Assembly (NCBI GenBank): GCA_035399845.1
Contig: DAOPJV010000001.1
Location: 124,001-188,000 of the forward strand
Length of the DNA stretch: 64,000 nt
Source of the DNA: ECT2AJA-110-A sp035399845
Lineage (GTDB): Bacteria > Planctomycetota > Phycisphaerae > UBA1845 > UTPLA1
Direction: 5' to 3'
Positions within the stretch are counted from its first letter, which is position 1, and each line of letters opens with the position of its first letter. The notes below the pieces were generated by a model. That model did no database searches, was not told the origin of the DNA, and saw only the letters and a program-made list of their open reading frames with translations. Position numbers and translations under genes: made by a program. Below are positions 19,561-28,820 of the stretch, one piece after another.

Positions 19561-20493
19561 GTGAGCAAGACGGCAATCATCTTTCCGGGACAGGGATCGC
19601 AGGTCGTCGGCATGGGCAGGGATGTCGCCGAGGTCTCCGACGCCGCGCGCCGCGTCTATGCGGAAGCCAATCGCATCCTCGGATGGGATCTGACGACGCT
19701 GTGCTTCGAAGGCCCCGCGGAACGACTCAACGCGACGGACGCGTCGCAGCCCGCGATCTTCGTCACGTCCGTCGCCATCTGGGAAGCCTGCCGGGAGCGT
19801 GGACTCGTCGATGAGTGGCGCCCGTCGGCCATGGCCGGCCTGAGCCTGGGCGAATACACGGCGCTGCACCTGGCCGGCTGGTTCAGTTTCGAGGCGGGGC
19901 TCAAGCTCGTCGCCGAGCGCGGCCGCCTGATGCAGGCCGCAGCGGAGGCCTCGCAGGGCGCCATGGTCTCGATCATGGGGGTGGATGAGGCCGCCGTGAA
20001 CACTATCTGCGCCGAAGCCGCTGAGGGCGATGTCCTGGCGCCGGCGAACTTCAACTGTGCGGGCCAGATCGTAATTTCCGGCGGCAAAGGGGCTTGCGAG
20101 CGGTCGGTCGCCATCGCCGAAAAGCATGGCGCCCGGGCGATTCCCCTGGTCGTCGCCGGGGCGTTTCATTCGCCCCTGATGCAGCCGGCCGTCGATGGTC
20201 TGGAGGCCGCGCTGCGAGACACGACAATCACCTCCGGCAAGCTGGGAGTGGTGTCCAACGTGTCCGCTGACTATCATGCAGACCCGAATGCGGTTCGAGA
20301 ACTGCTGCGTGAACAGGTCGCCAGGCCGATTCGATGGCAAGCGTCGATCGAGCGAATGGTGAGCGAAGGTTATGATCGATTCGTCGAAGTCGGGCCCGGC
20401 CGCGTGCTGACAGGCCTCATGCGAAAGATCGATCGCTCCGCAAAGGCGTTGAATTTCTCAACCGCCGCTGCGTTGGAGAAGGTTCCCGCGTAG
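19561..20493 (+). CDS. fabD: Malonyl-CoA:ACP transacylase
   Basis: Transfers malonyl groups from CoA to ACP. The 310-residue protein opens with IIFPGQGSQ, has the nucleophile Ser95 in GLSLGEY and the catalytic His203 in GAFHSPLM. The start is a GTG at 19561 with a weak AAAGAG site upstream; no better start fits the family's N-terminus. It lies between fabH and fabG in the same operon. Confidence 0.95.
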   Translation: MSKTAIIFPGQGSQVVGMGRDVAEVSDAARRVYAEANRILGWDLTTLCFEGPAERLNATDASQPAIFVTSVAIWEACRERGLVDEWRPSAMAGLSLGEYTALHLAGWFSFEAGLKLVAERGRLMQAAAEASQGAMVSIMGVDEAAVNTICAEAAEGDVLAPANFNCAGQIVISGGKGACERSVAIAEKHGARAIPLVVAGAFHSPLMQPAVDGLEAALRDTTITSGKLGVVSNVSADYHADPNAVRELLREQVARPIRWQASIERMVSEGYDRFVEVGPGRVLTGLMRKIDRSAKALNFSTAAALEKVPA

Positions 20494-20573
20494 GCGCCCT
20501 GAACGGGACAGGACTTTCGAACCGCAGCGACTGTTCGCGGGCTGAAAATCACAAAGACGTGTGAGGAGGCTTG

Positions 20574-21323
20574 ATGCCTGATTTTCGTGACAACGTGGCC
20601 ATTGTGACCGGCGGATCCCGCGGTATTGGTCGCGAAATATGTCTGAAGCTCGCCGCCGGCGGGGCGACGGTACTCGCCTGCGCCCGGGACTCGGATCGAC
20701 TGCAGGAGACGGCCGCCGCCGCCAGCGATCAGAAGCTGCCTGGACGGATCGTCACGCACGCCCTGGATGTCTGCGACTCCGAACACGTGGAGAAGTGGGT
20801 TGAATCGATGTCCGACGAGTTCGGCCGCATCGACATCCTCGTCAACAACGCCGGCATCACGGCGGACGGTCTCGTCATGAACATGACCGATGACCAGTTC
20901 GACAGCGTGATCCAGACGAATCTGAAGGCGGTCTTTCTGCTGACGCGCGAAATCGGAAAAGTCATGGTTCGCGCGCGACGCGGCCGCATCATCAATATCA
21001 CCAGTGTGTCGGGCATCATGGGAAATCCGGGTCAGGCAAACTACGCCGCCAGCAAGGCGGGCGTCATCGGTCTGACCAAATCCGTCGCCAAGGAACTCGC
21101 CAAGCGGGGCGTGACGTGCAACGCCGTCGCCCCGGGGTTCATCAAGACGGACATGACGAGCGTGCTGTCCGACAAAGTCAAAGAGGGCGTTCGGCCACTG
21201 ATTCCGTTGCAGCGCTTCGGCGAGCCGGAAGAGGTTGCGGCCGTCGTCGCGTTCCTCGCATCGGCCGAAGCGAGTTACATCAATGGACAGGTCATCGTCG
21301 TGGACGGCGGCCTGCACATGTGA
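20574..21323 (+). CDS. fabG: 3-oxoacyl-ACP reductase
   Basis: The NADPH-dependent ketoreductase of fatty-acid elongation, a short-chain dehydrogenase of 249 residues. It has the cofactor motif GGSRGIG at residues 13-19, NNAG, and the catalytic set Ser144, Tyr157 and Lys161 in YAASK. A GAGGAGG ribosome site ends four bases before the ATG at 20574; a TTG one codon earlier is too close to it. Confidence 0.95.
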   Translation: MPDFRDNVAIVTGGSRGIGREICLKLAAGGATVLACARDSDRLQETAAAASDQKLPGRIVTHALDVCDSEHVEKWVESMSDEFGRIDILVNNAGITADGLVMNMTDDQFDSVIQTNLKAVFLLTREIGKVMVRARRGRIINITSVSGIMGNPGQANYAASKAGVIGLTKSVAKELAKRGVTCNAVAPGFIKTDMTSVLSDKVKEGVRPLIPLQRFGEPEEVAAVVAFLASAEASYINGQVIVVDGGLHM

Positions 21324-21429
21324 CGCGGCGCCGACTGGCGCCGGCCTCGACCCTCGGCAGAGTATCACAATCGGGTGAGCGTTTGCGTCACCCTCATGTA
21401 TGAGAGACCAGATGATGGAGAATAAAGTA

Positions 21430-21690
21430 GTGGCGCTTACGAAGGATGAGATTCAGGAAAAAGTGGTAAAGATCGTCAGCGAGCAGATGGGCGTGGACGA
21501 AGGTGAGATCTCCGCCGACACGTCCTTCGTCAACGATCTGAACGCGGACTCGTTGGATACCGTCGAACTTGTCATGGAGTTTGAAGACCAGTTCGAGCTC
21601 AGCATCCCCGACGAGGAAGCGGAGAAGATCCAGACTGTCGGCGCGGCCGTCGAGTACATTCACAAGCACCAGGGCAGCAAGAGCGAATAA
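21430..21690 (+). CDS. acpP: Acyl carrier protein
   Basis: An 86-residue acidic carrier protein that holds growing acyl chains on a phosphopantetheine arm. The arm attaches to the Ser in NADSLDTVELVME. I choose the GTG at 21430 because the following residues (ALTKDEIQEKV) match the usual ACP beginning and a GGAG lies 9 bases before it. In-frame ATGs at 21400, 21412 and 21415 would add up to 10 residues and cannot be excluded. It lies between fabG and fabF. Confidence 0.93.
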   Translation: MALTKDEIQEKVVKIVSEQMGVDEGEISADTSFVNDLNADSLDTVELVMEFEDQFELSIPDEEAEKIQTVGAAVEYIHKHQGSKSE

Positions 21691-21740
21691 GCCGGCCTCT
21701 GGTCGGACTCGCGCTCTTCGCCCCACAGGGCATTACCAGC

Positions 21741-22988
21741 ATGTCTGAACGGCGTCGCGTCGTCATCACGGGGATGGGGATTGTCAGTCCCCTGGGTTAT
21801 CAGGTTGACGAATTCTGGGAGCGGCTGATCGCCTCCGAATCCGGCATCCGCCAGATTCAGTTGTTCGACACCACGGAGTTCGATGTGAAATTCGGGGGCG
21901 AATGCTCCGACTTTTCGCCCGAACCCGTCGTCGACAAGCGATCCGCCAAGCGACTCGATCGATTCGCACAGATGGGAATCGTGGCGGCCCACGGCGCCTG
22001 GACTCAGTCCGGTCTCGCCGATGGCGGCGTCACGGACCCCACGCGATTCGGCGTCATCACGGGAACCGGCATCGGCGGCATCGCCGAGCTCGAGGACCAG
22101 CACAGGCGCCTCGTCGAGAAGGGCCCCAGCAAGGTGTCGGCCTTCACAATCCCCAAACTGATGAGCAACGCCGCCAGCGGCAACATCTCCATTATGCTGG
22201 GCGCCTGCGGTCCGAGCACGGCCGTCGGAACGGCCTGTGCATCGGCGACGAACGCCATGGGCGACGCCATGCACGCCATCCGGCGGGGCGATGTCGATAT
22301 CGTGATCTCCGGTGGCTCCGAGGCCGCCCTCACGCCGCTTGGCATGTCGGCCTTCGCCTCGATGAAGGCGCTGTCGACACGCAACGATGATCCCCAGCGG
22401 GCTTCGCGGCCCTTCGACAGGGATCGCGACGGCTTCGTGATGGGCGAAGGCGCCGGCATGGTCGTCCTCGAGGAGTACGAGCACGCCAAAAAACGCGGCG
22501 CCAACATCCTCTGCGAACTGCTGGGCTTCGGCACCAGCGCCGACGCTTTCCATATCACGCAGCCGCAGGAAAACGGCATCGGCGCCTCGGCCGCAATGCG
22601 AAGCGCCGTCCAGGACGCCCGGATCAACCTCGACGATGTCGATTACATCAACGCGCACGGAACGAGCACGCCCCTCGGCGATATCGCCGAGACGCTTGCC
22701 ATCAAGAAGGTGTTCGGCGCGCACGCGAAGAAAGTGGCTGTCAGCAGCACGAAGTCGGCCGTCGGGCATCTGCTCGGCGCGAGCGGCGGCGTGGAACTGA
22801 TCGCCTCGATCCAGGCGCTGCGCAACGGCGTGATCCCGCCGACGATCAATCTTGAAAACCAGGATCCCGAGTGCGATCTGAACTACACACCGCTGACGGC
22901 CCAGGATGCCAAGGTCGACATCGCCCTGAGCAACTCCTTCGGCTTCGGCGGGCACAACGCCTGCGTCATTGTCGGCCGCGTGAAGTAA
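21741..22988 (+). CDS. fabF: 3-oxoacyl-ACP synthase II
   Basis: Elongating condensing enzyme of fatty-acid synthesis, 415 residues. The Cys-His-His triad is complete: Cys166 in GTACASAT, His306 in NAHGTSTPLGD and His343 in VGHLLGASG. The C-terminal SNSFGFGGHN motif is present. It closes the operon, 50 bases after acpP, and a strong terminator follows 30 bases after its stop. Confidence 0.96.
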   Translation: MSERRRVVITGMGIVSPLGYQVDEFWERLIASESGIRQIQLFDTTEFDVKFGGECSDFSPEPVVDKRSAKRLDRFAQMGIVAAHGAWTQSGLADGGVTDPTRFGVITGTGIGGIAELEDQHRRLVEKGPSKVSAFTIPKLMSNAASGNISIMLGACGPSTAVGTACASATNAMGDAMHAIRRGDVDIVISGGSEAALTPLGMSAFASMKALSTRNDDPQRASRPFDRDRDGFVMGEGAGMVVLEEYEHAKKRGANILCELLGFGTSADAFHITQPQENGIGASAAMRSAVQDARINLDDVDYINAHGTSTPLGDIAETLAIKKVFGAHAKKVAVSSTKSAVGHLLGASGGVELIASIQALRNGVIPPTINLENQDPECDLNYTPLTAQDAKVDIALSNSFGFGGHNACVIVGRVK

Positions 22989-23018
22989 GACGCACGCCGA
23001 TTCAATTCAGATGAATCC

Positions 23019-23056
23019 AAACGACCGAACGCGTCGCGTTCGGTCGTTTTTCTTTT
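23019..23056 (+). terminator. Intrinsic terminator of the fab operon
   Basis: A perfect 14-base-pair stem (23019-23032 with 23036-23049) with the loop GTC, followed by a T-rich tail TTCTTTT. It ends the rpmF-fabF transcript. Confidence 0.88.
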
Positions 23057-23238
23057 GCACACGCGCCGCTTTCGCCGATCCGCCCGGCGGATTTTGCCGC
23101 AATCCCGGCGGTGTCTCGCCGGGCTTCAGGTTCGCCTGAAATCGGGCCGATAAAATCCGACAGAGCGCTGGCCTCGAACGACTTCGTTTCGTCGCCGCTC
23201 CATCGCCGCATCGACCCATGAAGGACGGACCTGGCTGA

Positions 23239-23685
23239 ATGTTCTCGCAGGAAGATATCGATGCTGTCTTGCGCGATGCTCAGCAGGCGGTCGACGAGCT
23301 TGCCAACGACGTCGGTCAGCTCGGGGGTGGCGCGCCAGCCGCCCCGGCGCCGACGCGCGTCGTCTCCTCACAGAGTCCCGCCGCCAGCGCCACGGCCGCC
23401 CCGCCGCGACCGATCGGCGGCCACGTTCGGCGCATCCTGCGAATCAAAGTTCCGGTCATCGTCCGCCTGGCCCAGCGCAGCATGCTCGTCGGCTCCATCA
23501 TGAAACTTGGCCCCGGAACGATTCTCGAGTTCGATCGAACGGTTGACGAGGAGCTCGACCTGATGATCAACAACTGCAAGATCGGCGCCGGCGTCGCGGT
23601 CAAGGTCAACGAGCACTTCGGCATCCGGATCACGACCATCGACTCCGTCGAGGATCGCATCGATTCCCTCGGACATCGCGCCTGA
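23239..23685 (+). CDS. FliN/SpoA-domain protein with a FliM-like N-terminus
   Basis: A 148-residue protein whose C-terminal 80 residues form a SpoA/FliN domain (VPVIVRLAQRSMLVGSIMKL, then a Gly-Ala-Gly turn and VNEHFGIRIT). In flagellated bacteria FliN is part of the motor switch. The first residues, MFSQEDIDAVL, resemble the FliM peptide that binds CheY-P rather than a typical FliN start. A Pro/Ala-rich linker joins the two. No other flagellar gene is near, so the gene stands alone between fabF and psd. Motor switch protein is the likely role, with the orphan position unusual. Confidence 0.75.
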   Translation: MFSQEDIDAVLRDAQQAVDELANDVGQLGGGAPAAPAPTRVVSSQSPAASATAAPPRPIGGHVRRILRIKVPVIVRLAQRSMLVGSIMKLGPGTILEFDRTVDEELDLMINNCKIGAGVAVKVNEHFGIRITTIDSVEDRIDSLGHRA

Positions 23686-23882
23686 TCGCCCCGCTCCCCA
23701 TGTGGCGCACGCCAGGGCGCCACTTTCCTCCAAACCTCGAAAAGTTCGCCAAGGCGGATCGTTCGCCTGATAAGTCGGCGACGCGCAAACGTCGCCGGCG
23801 GGCTTTCGCCGTATAATGTCCCCCCACGCGCCGCATTCGTTGCGACGGCGCACGACGGGACTCGTTTGAACCAGGTGACGCA

Positions 23883-24554
23883 TTGATTACGCGGGACGGC
23901 GCCAAAGAAGTCGCAATCACGACGCTGACATTCGGCGCAGCGGGGATCGCCTGCGCATGGGCCGCGCTGAACGTTTCCGCCTGGTTCTGGATCGGGGCCG
24001 TGCCCACACTCCTGTTGTGGGGATTCGTTCTCTCATTCTTCCGCGACCCGCCCCGCACAATTCCCGACGCCCCCGGCCTGATGGTCTCCCCGGCGGACGG
24101 CAAAGTCACGGAAATCGCCCGACTCGAGGACGGCTGGCCCGGCATCGACGAGCCCGTCCTGAAGATCAGCATCTTTCTGTCCGTCTTCAATGTCCACGTG
24201 AACCGGGCGCCATGTAACGGCGTTGTCCTGGGAACGCTCTACGAGCGTGGCGAATTCCTCGACGTTCGACATCCCGAGTCCGGCATGCGGAACGAGCGCA
24301 ACAGCATCACGATCGATCCCGACGCCGACTACGGTCCGATCATCGTCCGGCAGATCGCGGGGCTCGTCGCCCGGCGCATCGTGTGCCATATCGACAAGGG
24401 CGATCGCGTGACGCGCGGCGCCCGATTCGGCATGATCAAATTCGGATCACGAACCGACCTGATCGTCCCCGCGTCCTCCCGGCTGGAGCCGGCCGTGAAG
24501 CTGGGCGATACAGTCAGGGGCGGGGCCACGATCCTGATGCGACCCGGAGCGTAA
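23883..24554 (+). CDS. psd: Phosphatidylserine decarboxylase (short type)
   Basis: Makes phosphatidylethanolamine from phosphatidylserine. The 223-residue protein belongs to the short family: two N-terminal membrane helices (about residues 9-50), SPADGKV, the motif FNVHVNR and the self-cleavage site FGSRTD, where Ser189 would become the pyruvoyl group. The start is a TTG at 23883 after AGGTGA; no in-frame ATG or GTG is better placed. It is followed after 44 bases by pssA, which makes its substrate, so the two form a pathway operon. Confidence 0.92.
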   Translation: MITRDGAKEVAITTLTFGAAGIACAWAALNVSAWFWIGAVPTLLLWGFVLSFFRDPPRTIPDAPGLMVSPADGKVTEIARLEDGWPGIDEPVLKISIFLSVFNVHVNRAPCNGVVLGTLYERGEFLDVRHPESGMRNERNSITIDPDADYGPIIVRQIAGLVARRIVCHIDKGDRVTRGARFGMIKFGSRTDLIVPASSRLEPAVKLGDTVRGGATILMRPGA

Positions 24555-24598
24555 CCTCCATCGGGCCGCGGCAACCCAACACAGCGAAAGCGCTTCTG

Positions 24599-25621
24599 AT
24601 GAGACACGACACACACGAATCCCGACGCGCCCGCAGCCGCGAGCGCATCCTGAAGACCGTCGGCGTGCTGCCCTCCCTGGCGACGCTCGGCAATCTCACG
24701 TGTGGTCTCGGCGCGATCTACCTCTGTATGCTGGCTGCGCAGGCCGCCGCCTCACCCGTTGCCGACAGCGGAACGGAGCCGACAAAGGTCATCGCCCTCT
24801 TCTCCACGTACCTCAGCGCCGCCGCCTGCTTTCTGATCCTCGGCATGTTCTTCGACGCCATCGACGGTCGCCTCGCGCGCCTGGCGCGCAAGACGAGCGA
24901 GTTCGGCGCCCAGCTCGATTCTCTCGCCGATATCGTCAGCTTCGGCGTCGCACCGGCGTGCCTCGTTCTGATGATCGCCAAGCCAGCGATCTTCAGCGAG
25001 ATGGTGGACCTCACGCGACTCGAACGCGCCTACTGGCGCGCCGAGTGGGTCATGGCCGCGATCTACGTCTGCTGCACGGCGATGCGACTCGCCCGGTTCA
25101 ACGTTGAAAACGAGGAAGATGAATCGGCCCACATGGACTTTCGGGGCCTGCCCTCGCCCGGCGCCGCCGGCGCAATCATCGCCGCCGTTCTGCTCCACGA
25201 ACACCTGCTGCCTGTGATCATCCACGCCAAGACGATCGTCATCATCGAGCGACTGATGCCACCGTTCGCGCTCGTGCTTGGCCTGCTGATGGTCAGCCCG
25301 TTCCGTTACCCCCACATGGTCAACGCCATCCTCCGCGGTCGGCGGCCCTTCTGGCAGGTCGTCTCCATTGTGATCATTCTGTTGATCGCGCTGGTCGTCG
25401 ATCCGGAAATCACGCTGGCGATCGGTACGGCGACCTACGCGCTGTATGGTCCCATCCGAACGGGATTCGCCAAGATGCTCGGAAGGAAGCTCGTGCCTGA
25501 GATGGTCCCCCCGACTGACGACCCCCTCGACTTCGGCGAGACCTTCGAAGACTCGGATGAGGATCTGGAGGCGGACGATCGCGACGACGGCGACTCCGAT
25601 CGCGTCCGCTTCACCGGCTGA
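24599..25621 (+). CDS. pssA: CDP-diacylglycerol-serine O-phosphatidyltransferase
   Basis: Makes phosphatidylserine from CDP-diacylglycerol and serine. The 340-residue integral membrane protein has the full CDP-alcohol phosphotransferase motif, beginning DGRLAR and ending in AQLDSLAD, plus several membrane helices. Its C-terminal 50 residues are an unusually acidic Asp/Glu tail. The ATG at 24599 is chosen because the N-terminus then matches the family; the frame is open upstream into psd. It is the second gene of the psd-pssA pair. Confidence 0.92.
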   Translation: MRHDTHESRRARSRERILKTVGVLPSLATLGNLTCGLGAIYLCMLAAQAAASPVADSGTEPTKVIALFSTYLSAAACFLILGMFFDAIDGRLARLARKTSEFGAQLDSLADIVSFGVAPACLVLMIAKPAIFSEMVDLTRLERAYWRAEWVMAAIYVCCTAMRLARFNVENEEDESAHMDFRGLPSPGAAGAIIAAVLLHEHLLPVIIHAKTIVIIERLMPPFALVLGLLMVSPFRYPHMVNAILRGRRPFWQVVSIVIILLIALVVDPEITLAIGTATYALYGPIRTGFAKMLGRKLVPEMVPPTDDPLDFGETFEDSDEDLEADDRDDGDSDRVRFTG

Positions 25622-25672
25622 TCACGAAGACGCGCGTCGACGACTGCGGCGCCGGATGTTTCCCGCGCCGCG

Positions 25673-27415
25673 CTACAGCAGCGCGACATCCTGAATCGAT
25701 CGCCCCGTCAGGCGTCGCACGGACACGTGCGCGGCGGGCTGATCGGGCGTGTTCTTCTTCCAGATGATGAAGATATCGCGCCGCTCATTCACGCCGACGA
25801 CAATATCCTCGGCCGCAAATCCCCAGCGCATTTCATGGAAGCAGCGATACTGCCCCTGGTAGGCGTCGCCAAGCACCATCAGTTCCAGGTAGGGCCGACT
25901 GTCGCCCACGAGCAGCCGCGGCACACCGCCGCCGCTGAGCCACGACACGGATCGCACGGGACCGCCCGTCTGTCGGCGAAGCGTCTCCATTCGCTTCATG
26001 TCGCCGATCGTCCATCGCACGATGGCGCCGTTCTTGAGACCGGCGATGGCGTAGCCATCCGCAACGGCGAGCGTCGTCACCTCGGCCGGCGCCCCGGCGG
26101 CGTGATCGGAGTCGTCTTCCTTCGGATTCCAGGAGACGACGATGTTGTCGATGCCGAGCCAGATCCGGCCCGCGTCGTCGCGCTGAACATCCCGCACGCT
26201 GTGACAGCCTTCCGTCAGATGATCCAGGCAGTGAATCGCCGTCTCCGGGGCGTCCTTCCGCCAGCGCACGAGTCCCACTTCCGAGTGTGTTGCATAAACA
26301 TCCGTCCCGATCATCGTCGATGCGTTGAACCCGCCCCGCAGCTCGGGACGACCATGAAGGACACACGTGTAGAGCGGTTCACCTTCCGCGTCGAGCACGA
26401 GCACACCGTTTCGGGCGCCGACGAGAATTCGCGTCGCCCCCATCGACTCGACGACGCGAACGCTTCGAAGCTGGCCGATGTCGGCGTCGGGGAACTTCTG
26501 CTTTCGCCTGAACTCCTGCGGATCCGCCGGATCGAACCACAGCAGCGAGCTGCCGGTCGCCACGAGCGCATACTTCGTCGGACGGGCGTCCCTGTCCATT
26601 GAGAGCAGGCCCTGATAGAGATCGCCGCGCTGATCGGCGCTGAAGCTCCTGATCATCTCGGCGACATCGAGGGCGCCCGTCGTGTCGGCCATTTCTCGAA
26701 CCTTCGCCAGCATCGAGCCGATGTCGGCGAGATGTCGATGCCGCGCGGCGGCCGCCTCTTCCCGGCGACGCTGCTCCTCTTCCTCGCGCTGCCGGCGAAT
26801 GTCGGCGGCCTTCGCTTCCGTCCGCGACTCCTCAAAGGCCAGCGACTTCAACGACAGCCGCGGATCCCGCCCGAGGGCCAGACCTGAAGAGAAACCGACC
26901 TGGCTGAACGACTCGGCCAGCACGCCGTCAAAATCATTCCACACATCCGGCCGCACCAGCTCTTCCGCCGGACGCGACGCGAGGAACTTCGCAAGCCCGG
27001 CCTGCACGGCCTCCTCGCAATGCCGACGAAGTCGCTCGACATTCACGCTGCGGCCACTGCCGATCAGCTCGCGCTTGAACGACGCCAGCTCCGTCCGATC
27101 CGTCATCACGAGGACCGTCATCTCGACGCGTCCGGTGAATCGGAAGCCGTCCGCAGACTCAAAATCCGCGAAGTCGTAGGCGCACTCAAACGGCGTGGTC
27201 CGGACGAAGAGCACTTCGCGCACGCCGTCGGACTCGATCGGCTGGCCGGCCGCCACAACATGCGGCTGCCCGCCGTGACTCTCCACCAGGGCGGCGCACG
27301 ACGGCGGCACAACCACCTGTCGCGCAAGAAACGAAAAGAGATCATTGGCAAACGCGGCCTGGGCGACCAGCGTCGCGTCGCGCGTCAGATTGTCGAGTTC
27401 AAATCGCGTCGTCAT
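25673..27415 (-). CDS. SPFH-like protein with C-terminal beta-propeller
   Basis: A 580-residue protein without signal peptide or membrane segment. Residues 1-190 look like an SPFH/band-7 type domain (beta-rich, ending near SFSQVGFSSGLALG). Residues about 195-250 are a charged coiled coil (Arg/Glu rich, RRQREEEEQRRREEAAAA). From residue 275 on, repeated blades with motifs like LLVGDSRPY, ILVGARNGVLVLD and YAIAGLKNGAIVRW indicate a WD40/PQQ-like beta-propeller. The SPFH call is by overall pattern and is less certain than the propeller. It follows the Vps4-like ATPase on the same strand after 215 bases and is read here as the last gene of the membrane-remodelling locus, perhaps a scaffold. Confidence 0.65.
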   Translation of the reverse strand: MTTRFELDNLTRDATLVAQAAFANDLFSFLARQVVVPPSCAALVESHGGQPHVVAAGQPIESDGVREVLFVRTTPFECAYDFADFESADGFRFTGRVEMTVLVMTDRTELASFKRELIGSGRSVNVERLRRHCEEAVQAGLAKFLASRPAEELVRPDVWNDFDGVLAESFSQVGFSSGLALGRDPRLSLKSLAFEESRTEAKAADIRRQREEEEQRRREEAAAARHRHLADIGSMLAKVREMADTTGALDVAEMIRSFSADQRGDLYQGLLSMDRDARPTKYALVATGSSLLWFDPADPQEFRRKQKFPDADIGQLRSVRVVESMGATRILVGARNGVLVLDAEGEPLYTCVLHGRPELRGGFNASTMIGTDVYATHSEVGLVRWRKDAPETAIHCLDHLTEGCHSVRDVQRDDAGRIWLGIDNIVVSWNPKEDDSDHAAGAPAEVTTLAVADGYAIAGLKNGAIVRWTIGDMKRMETLRRQTGGPVRSVSWLSGGGVPRLLVGDSRPYLELMVLGDAYQGQYRCFHEMRWGFAAEDIVVGVNERRDIFIIWKKNTPDQPAAHVSVRRLTGRSIQDVALL

Positions 27416-27630
27416 GGTATTCGTATCTTATTGCGCTCCACATTCGGCCCCATGCGCCCCTCCCGCCGGGCGCGGAAGGCCCCATGAAAAGTATGAACGA
27501 TCGACGCCTCGCGTGGAATTATTCATTTGCCCGAAGATTCTAGTCGCGCCGGACCGAACTGCGCCCGCAGGGAAGCGGGCCCGCGTGGCCGGGCCGCCCC
27601 GACTGGCCGAAACCCCCGACCGATCGCCCA

Positions 27631-28746
27631 TCACGTCGCCGCCGCGAACTCACGGAACCGGACAAGGTCCTTCTCGCGGACACTCGGCCTGACCATCTGA
27701 ATGACCTTCAGAATGTCACTCCGATTGATCGGCCGCGCGTCGGCGCCGCCAACAGCATCCATGAACGGCAGCGTCGCCGCCTTGCCGGCGATCGCCTTGA
27801 TGTCCGCCCCGCTGTAGCCATTGAGCAAGCCCACGAGCTCGGCGAAATCGACGTCATCGGCGAGGGGCTTCTTACCCAGGTAGATCTCCAGCAGTTTGTG
27901 CCGCGCCGGCTCGTCGGGCAGCGGCACGTAAATCTTGGCGTCGAAGCGCCCCGGGCGCATCATCGCCGAATCCAGCGCCCAGGGTTCGTTCGTGGCGCCC
28001 GCGAAGAGCAGCGGCCGATCCCCCTTGCGATCGAAGCCCTCGATCTCCTGGAGAATCTGCGGCACGACGCGCGTCATCACAGTGCTCTGCGAGCTCCGCC
28101 GCGCCGGCACCAGCGCCTCGATCTCATCGATGAAGATGACGGCCTTGGGTTCTTCCTTCGCCGCCTTGAATAGCTTGCTGATGTTCTGCTCCGCCTCGCC
28201 GACCCACTTGCTCAGAATCTGCGAGGGGCTGATGACGAACATCGTCGCCTGGATCTCGTTCGCGATCGCCTTGGCGATCATCGTCTTGCCCGTGCCCGGC
28301 GGTCCGTACAGCAGAAGACCACCGCCGACGCCGATGCCGTACTGCTTCGCCAGCTCGGGATGACGGAAGGGATAGATCATCTTCAGCCGGATCTCGTGCT
28401 TGACGTCTTCCAGCCCCGCGATGTCGTCGAAGCTGATGTCCGTCTTCTCGCGGACGATCCAGTCCTGGGCGTTGGACTTGTTCTCGTCGTCCTCGTTGGC
28501 CGCGGCGCGACGATTCGTGCGCTTCTGATCCTGTCGCTTGTCGCAGAGCTTGGCGAACTCGATGAGCTCCGCCGCCATCGCCTTGCGCCGATCGCGCTGC
28601 TTGGCGTTCTCCGTCTCGGCGGCGATCTTGATAATCGCATCGGCCGCCTGCATGAGATAGGGCTTCGCCGCGGAGTACTCGCCATTCTTGAAATGCGCGA
28701 GCCCCTTTTCCTTGAGGCGTTCGAACGTGTTGTAGGAGACGGTCAT
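27631..28746 (-). CDS. Vps4-like AAA ATPase with N-terminal MIT-like domain
   Basis: A 371-residue ATPase. Residues 4-75 are a three-helix MIT-like domain (TFERLKEKGLAHFKNGEYSA). The AAA module begins at DISFDDIAGLEDVK. Walker A GPPGTGKT is at 148-155, the pore loop SKWVGE at 179-184, Walker B VIFIDE at 203-208, sensor-1 Asn253 in ATNEPWALDSA, and arginine fingers in MMRPGRFD near 264-267. The C-terminal RPSVREKDLVRFREF resembles the last helix of Vps4. In eukaryotes and archaea such enzymes pull apart ESCRT-III filaments; the same role is inferred here from three ESCRT-III-like genes upstream. A GGAAGGG ribosome site precedes the ATG. Katanin- or spastin-type relatives are an alternative within the same clade. 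Confidence 0.85.
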   Translation of the reverse strand: MTVSYNTFERLKEKGLAHFKNGEYSAAKPYLMQAADAIIKIAAETENAKQRDRRKAMAAELIEFAKLCDKRQDQKRTNRRAAANEDDENKSNAQDWIVREKTDISFDDIAGLEDVKHEIRLKMIYPFRHPELAKQYGIGVGGGLLLYGPPGTGKTMIAKAIANEIQATMFVISPSQILSKWVGEAEQNISKLFKAAKEEPKAVIFIDEIEALVPARRSSQSTVMTRVVPQILQEIEGFDRKGDRPLLFAGATNEPWALDSAMMRPGRFDAKIYVPLPDEPARHKLLEIYLGKKPLADDVDFAELVGLLNGYSGADIKAIAGKAATLPFMDAVGGADARPINRSDILKVIQMVRPSVREKDLVRFREFAAAT

Positions 28747-28820
28747 GCAACCCTTCCGAATCGACCAGGGGCAGGGCGAAATAAACTCAAGCCGGGGCTG
28801 AATTCTATCCCAAGCCCCGC

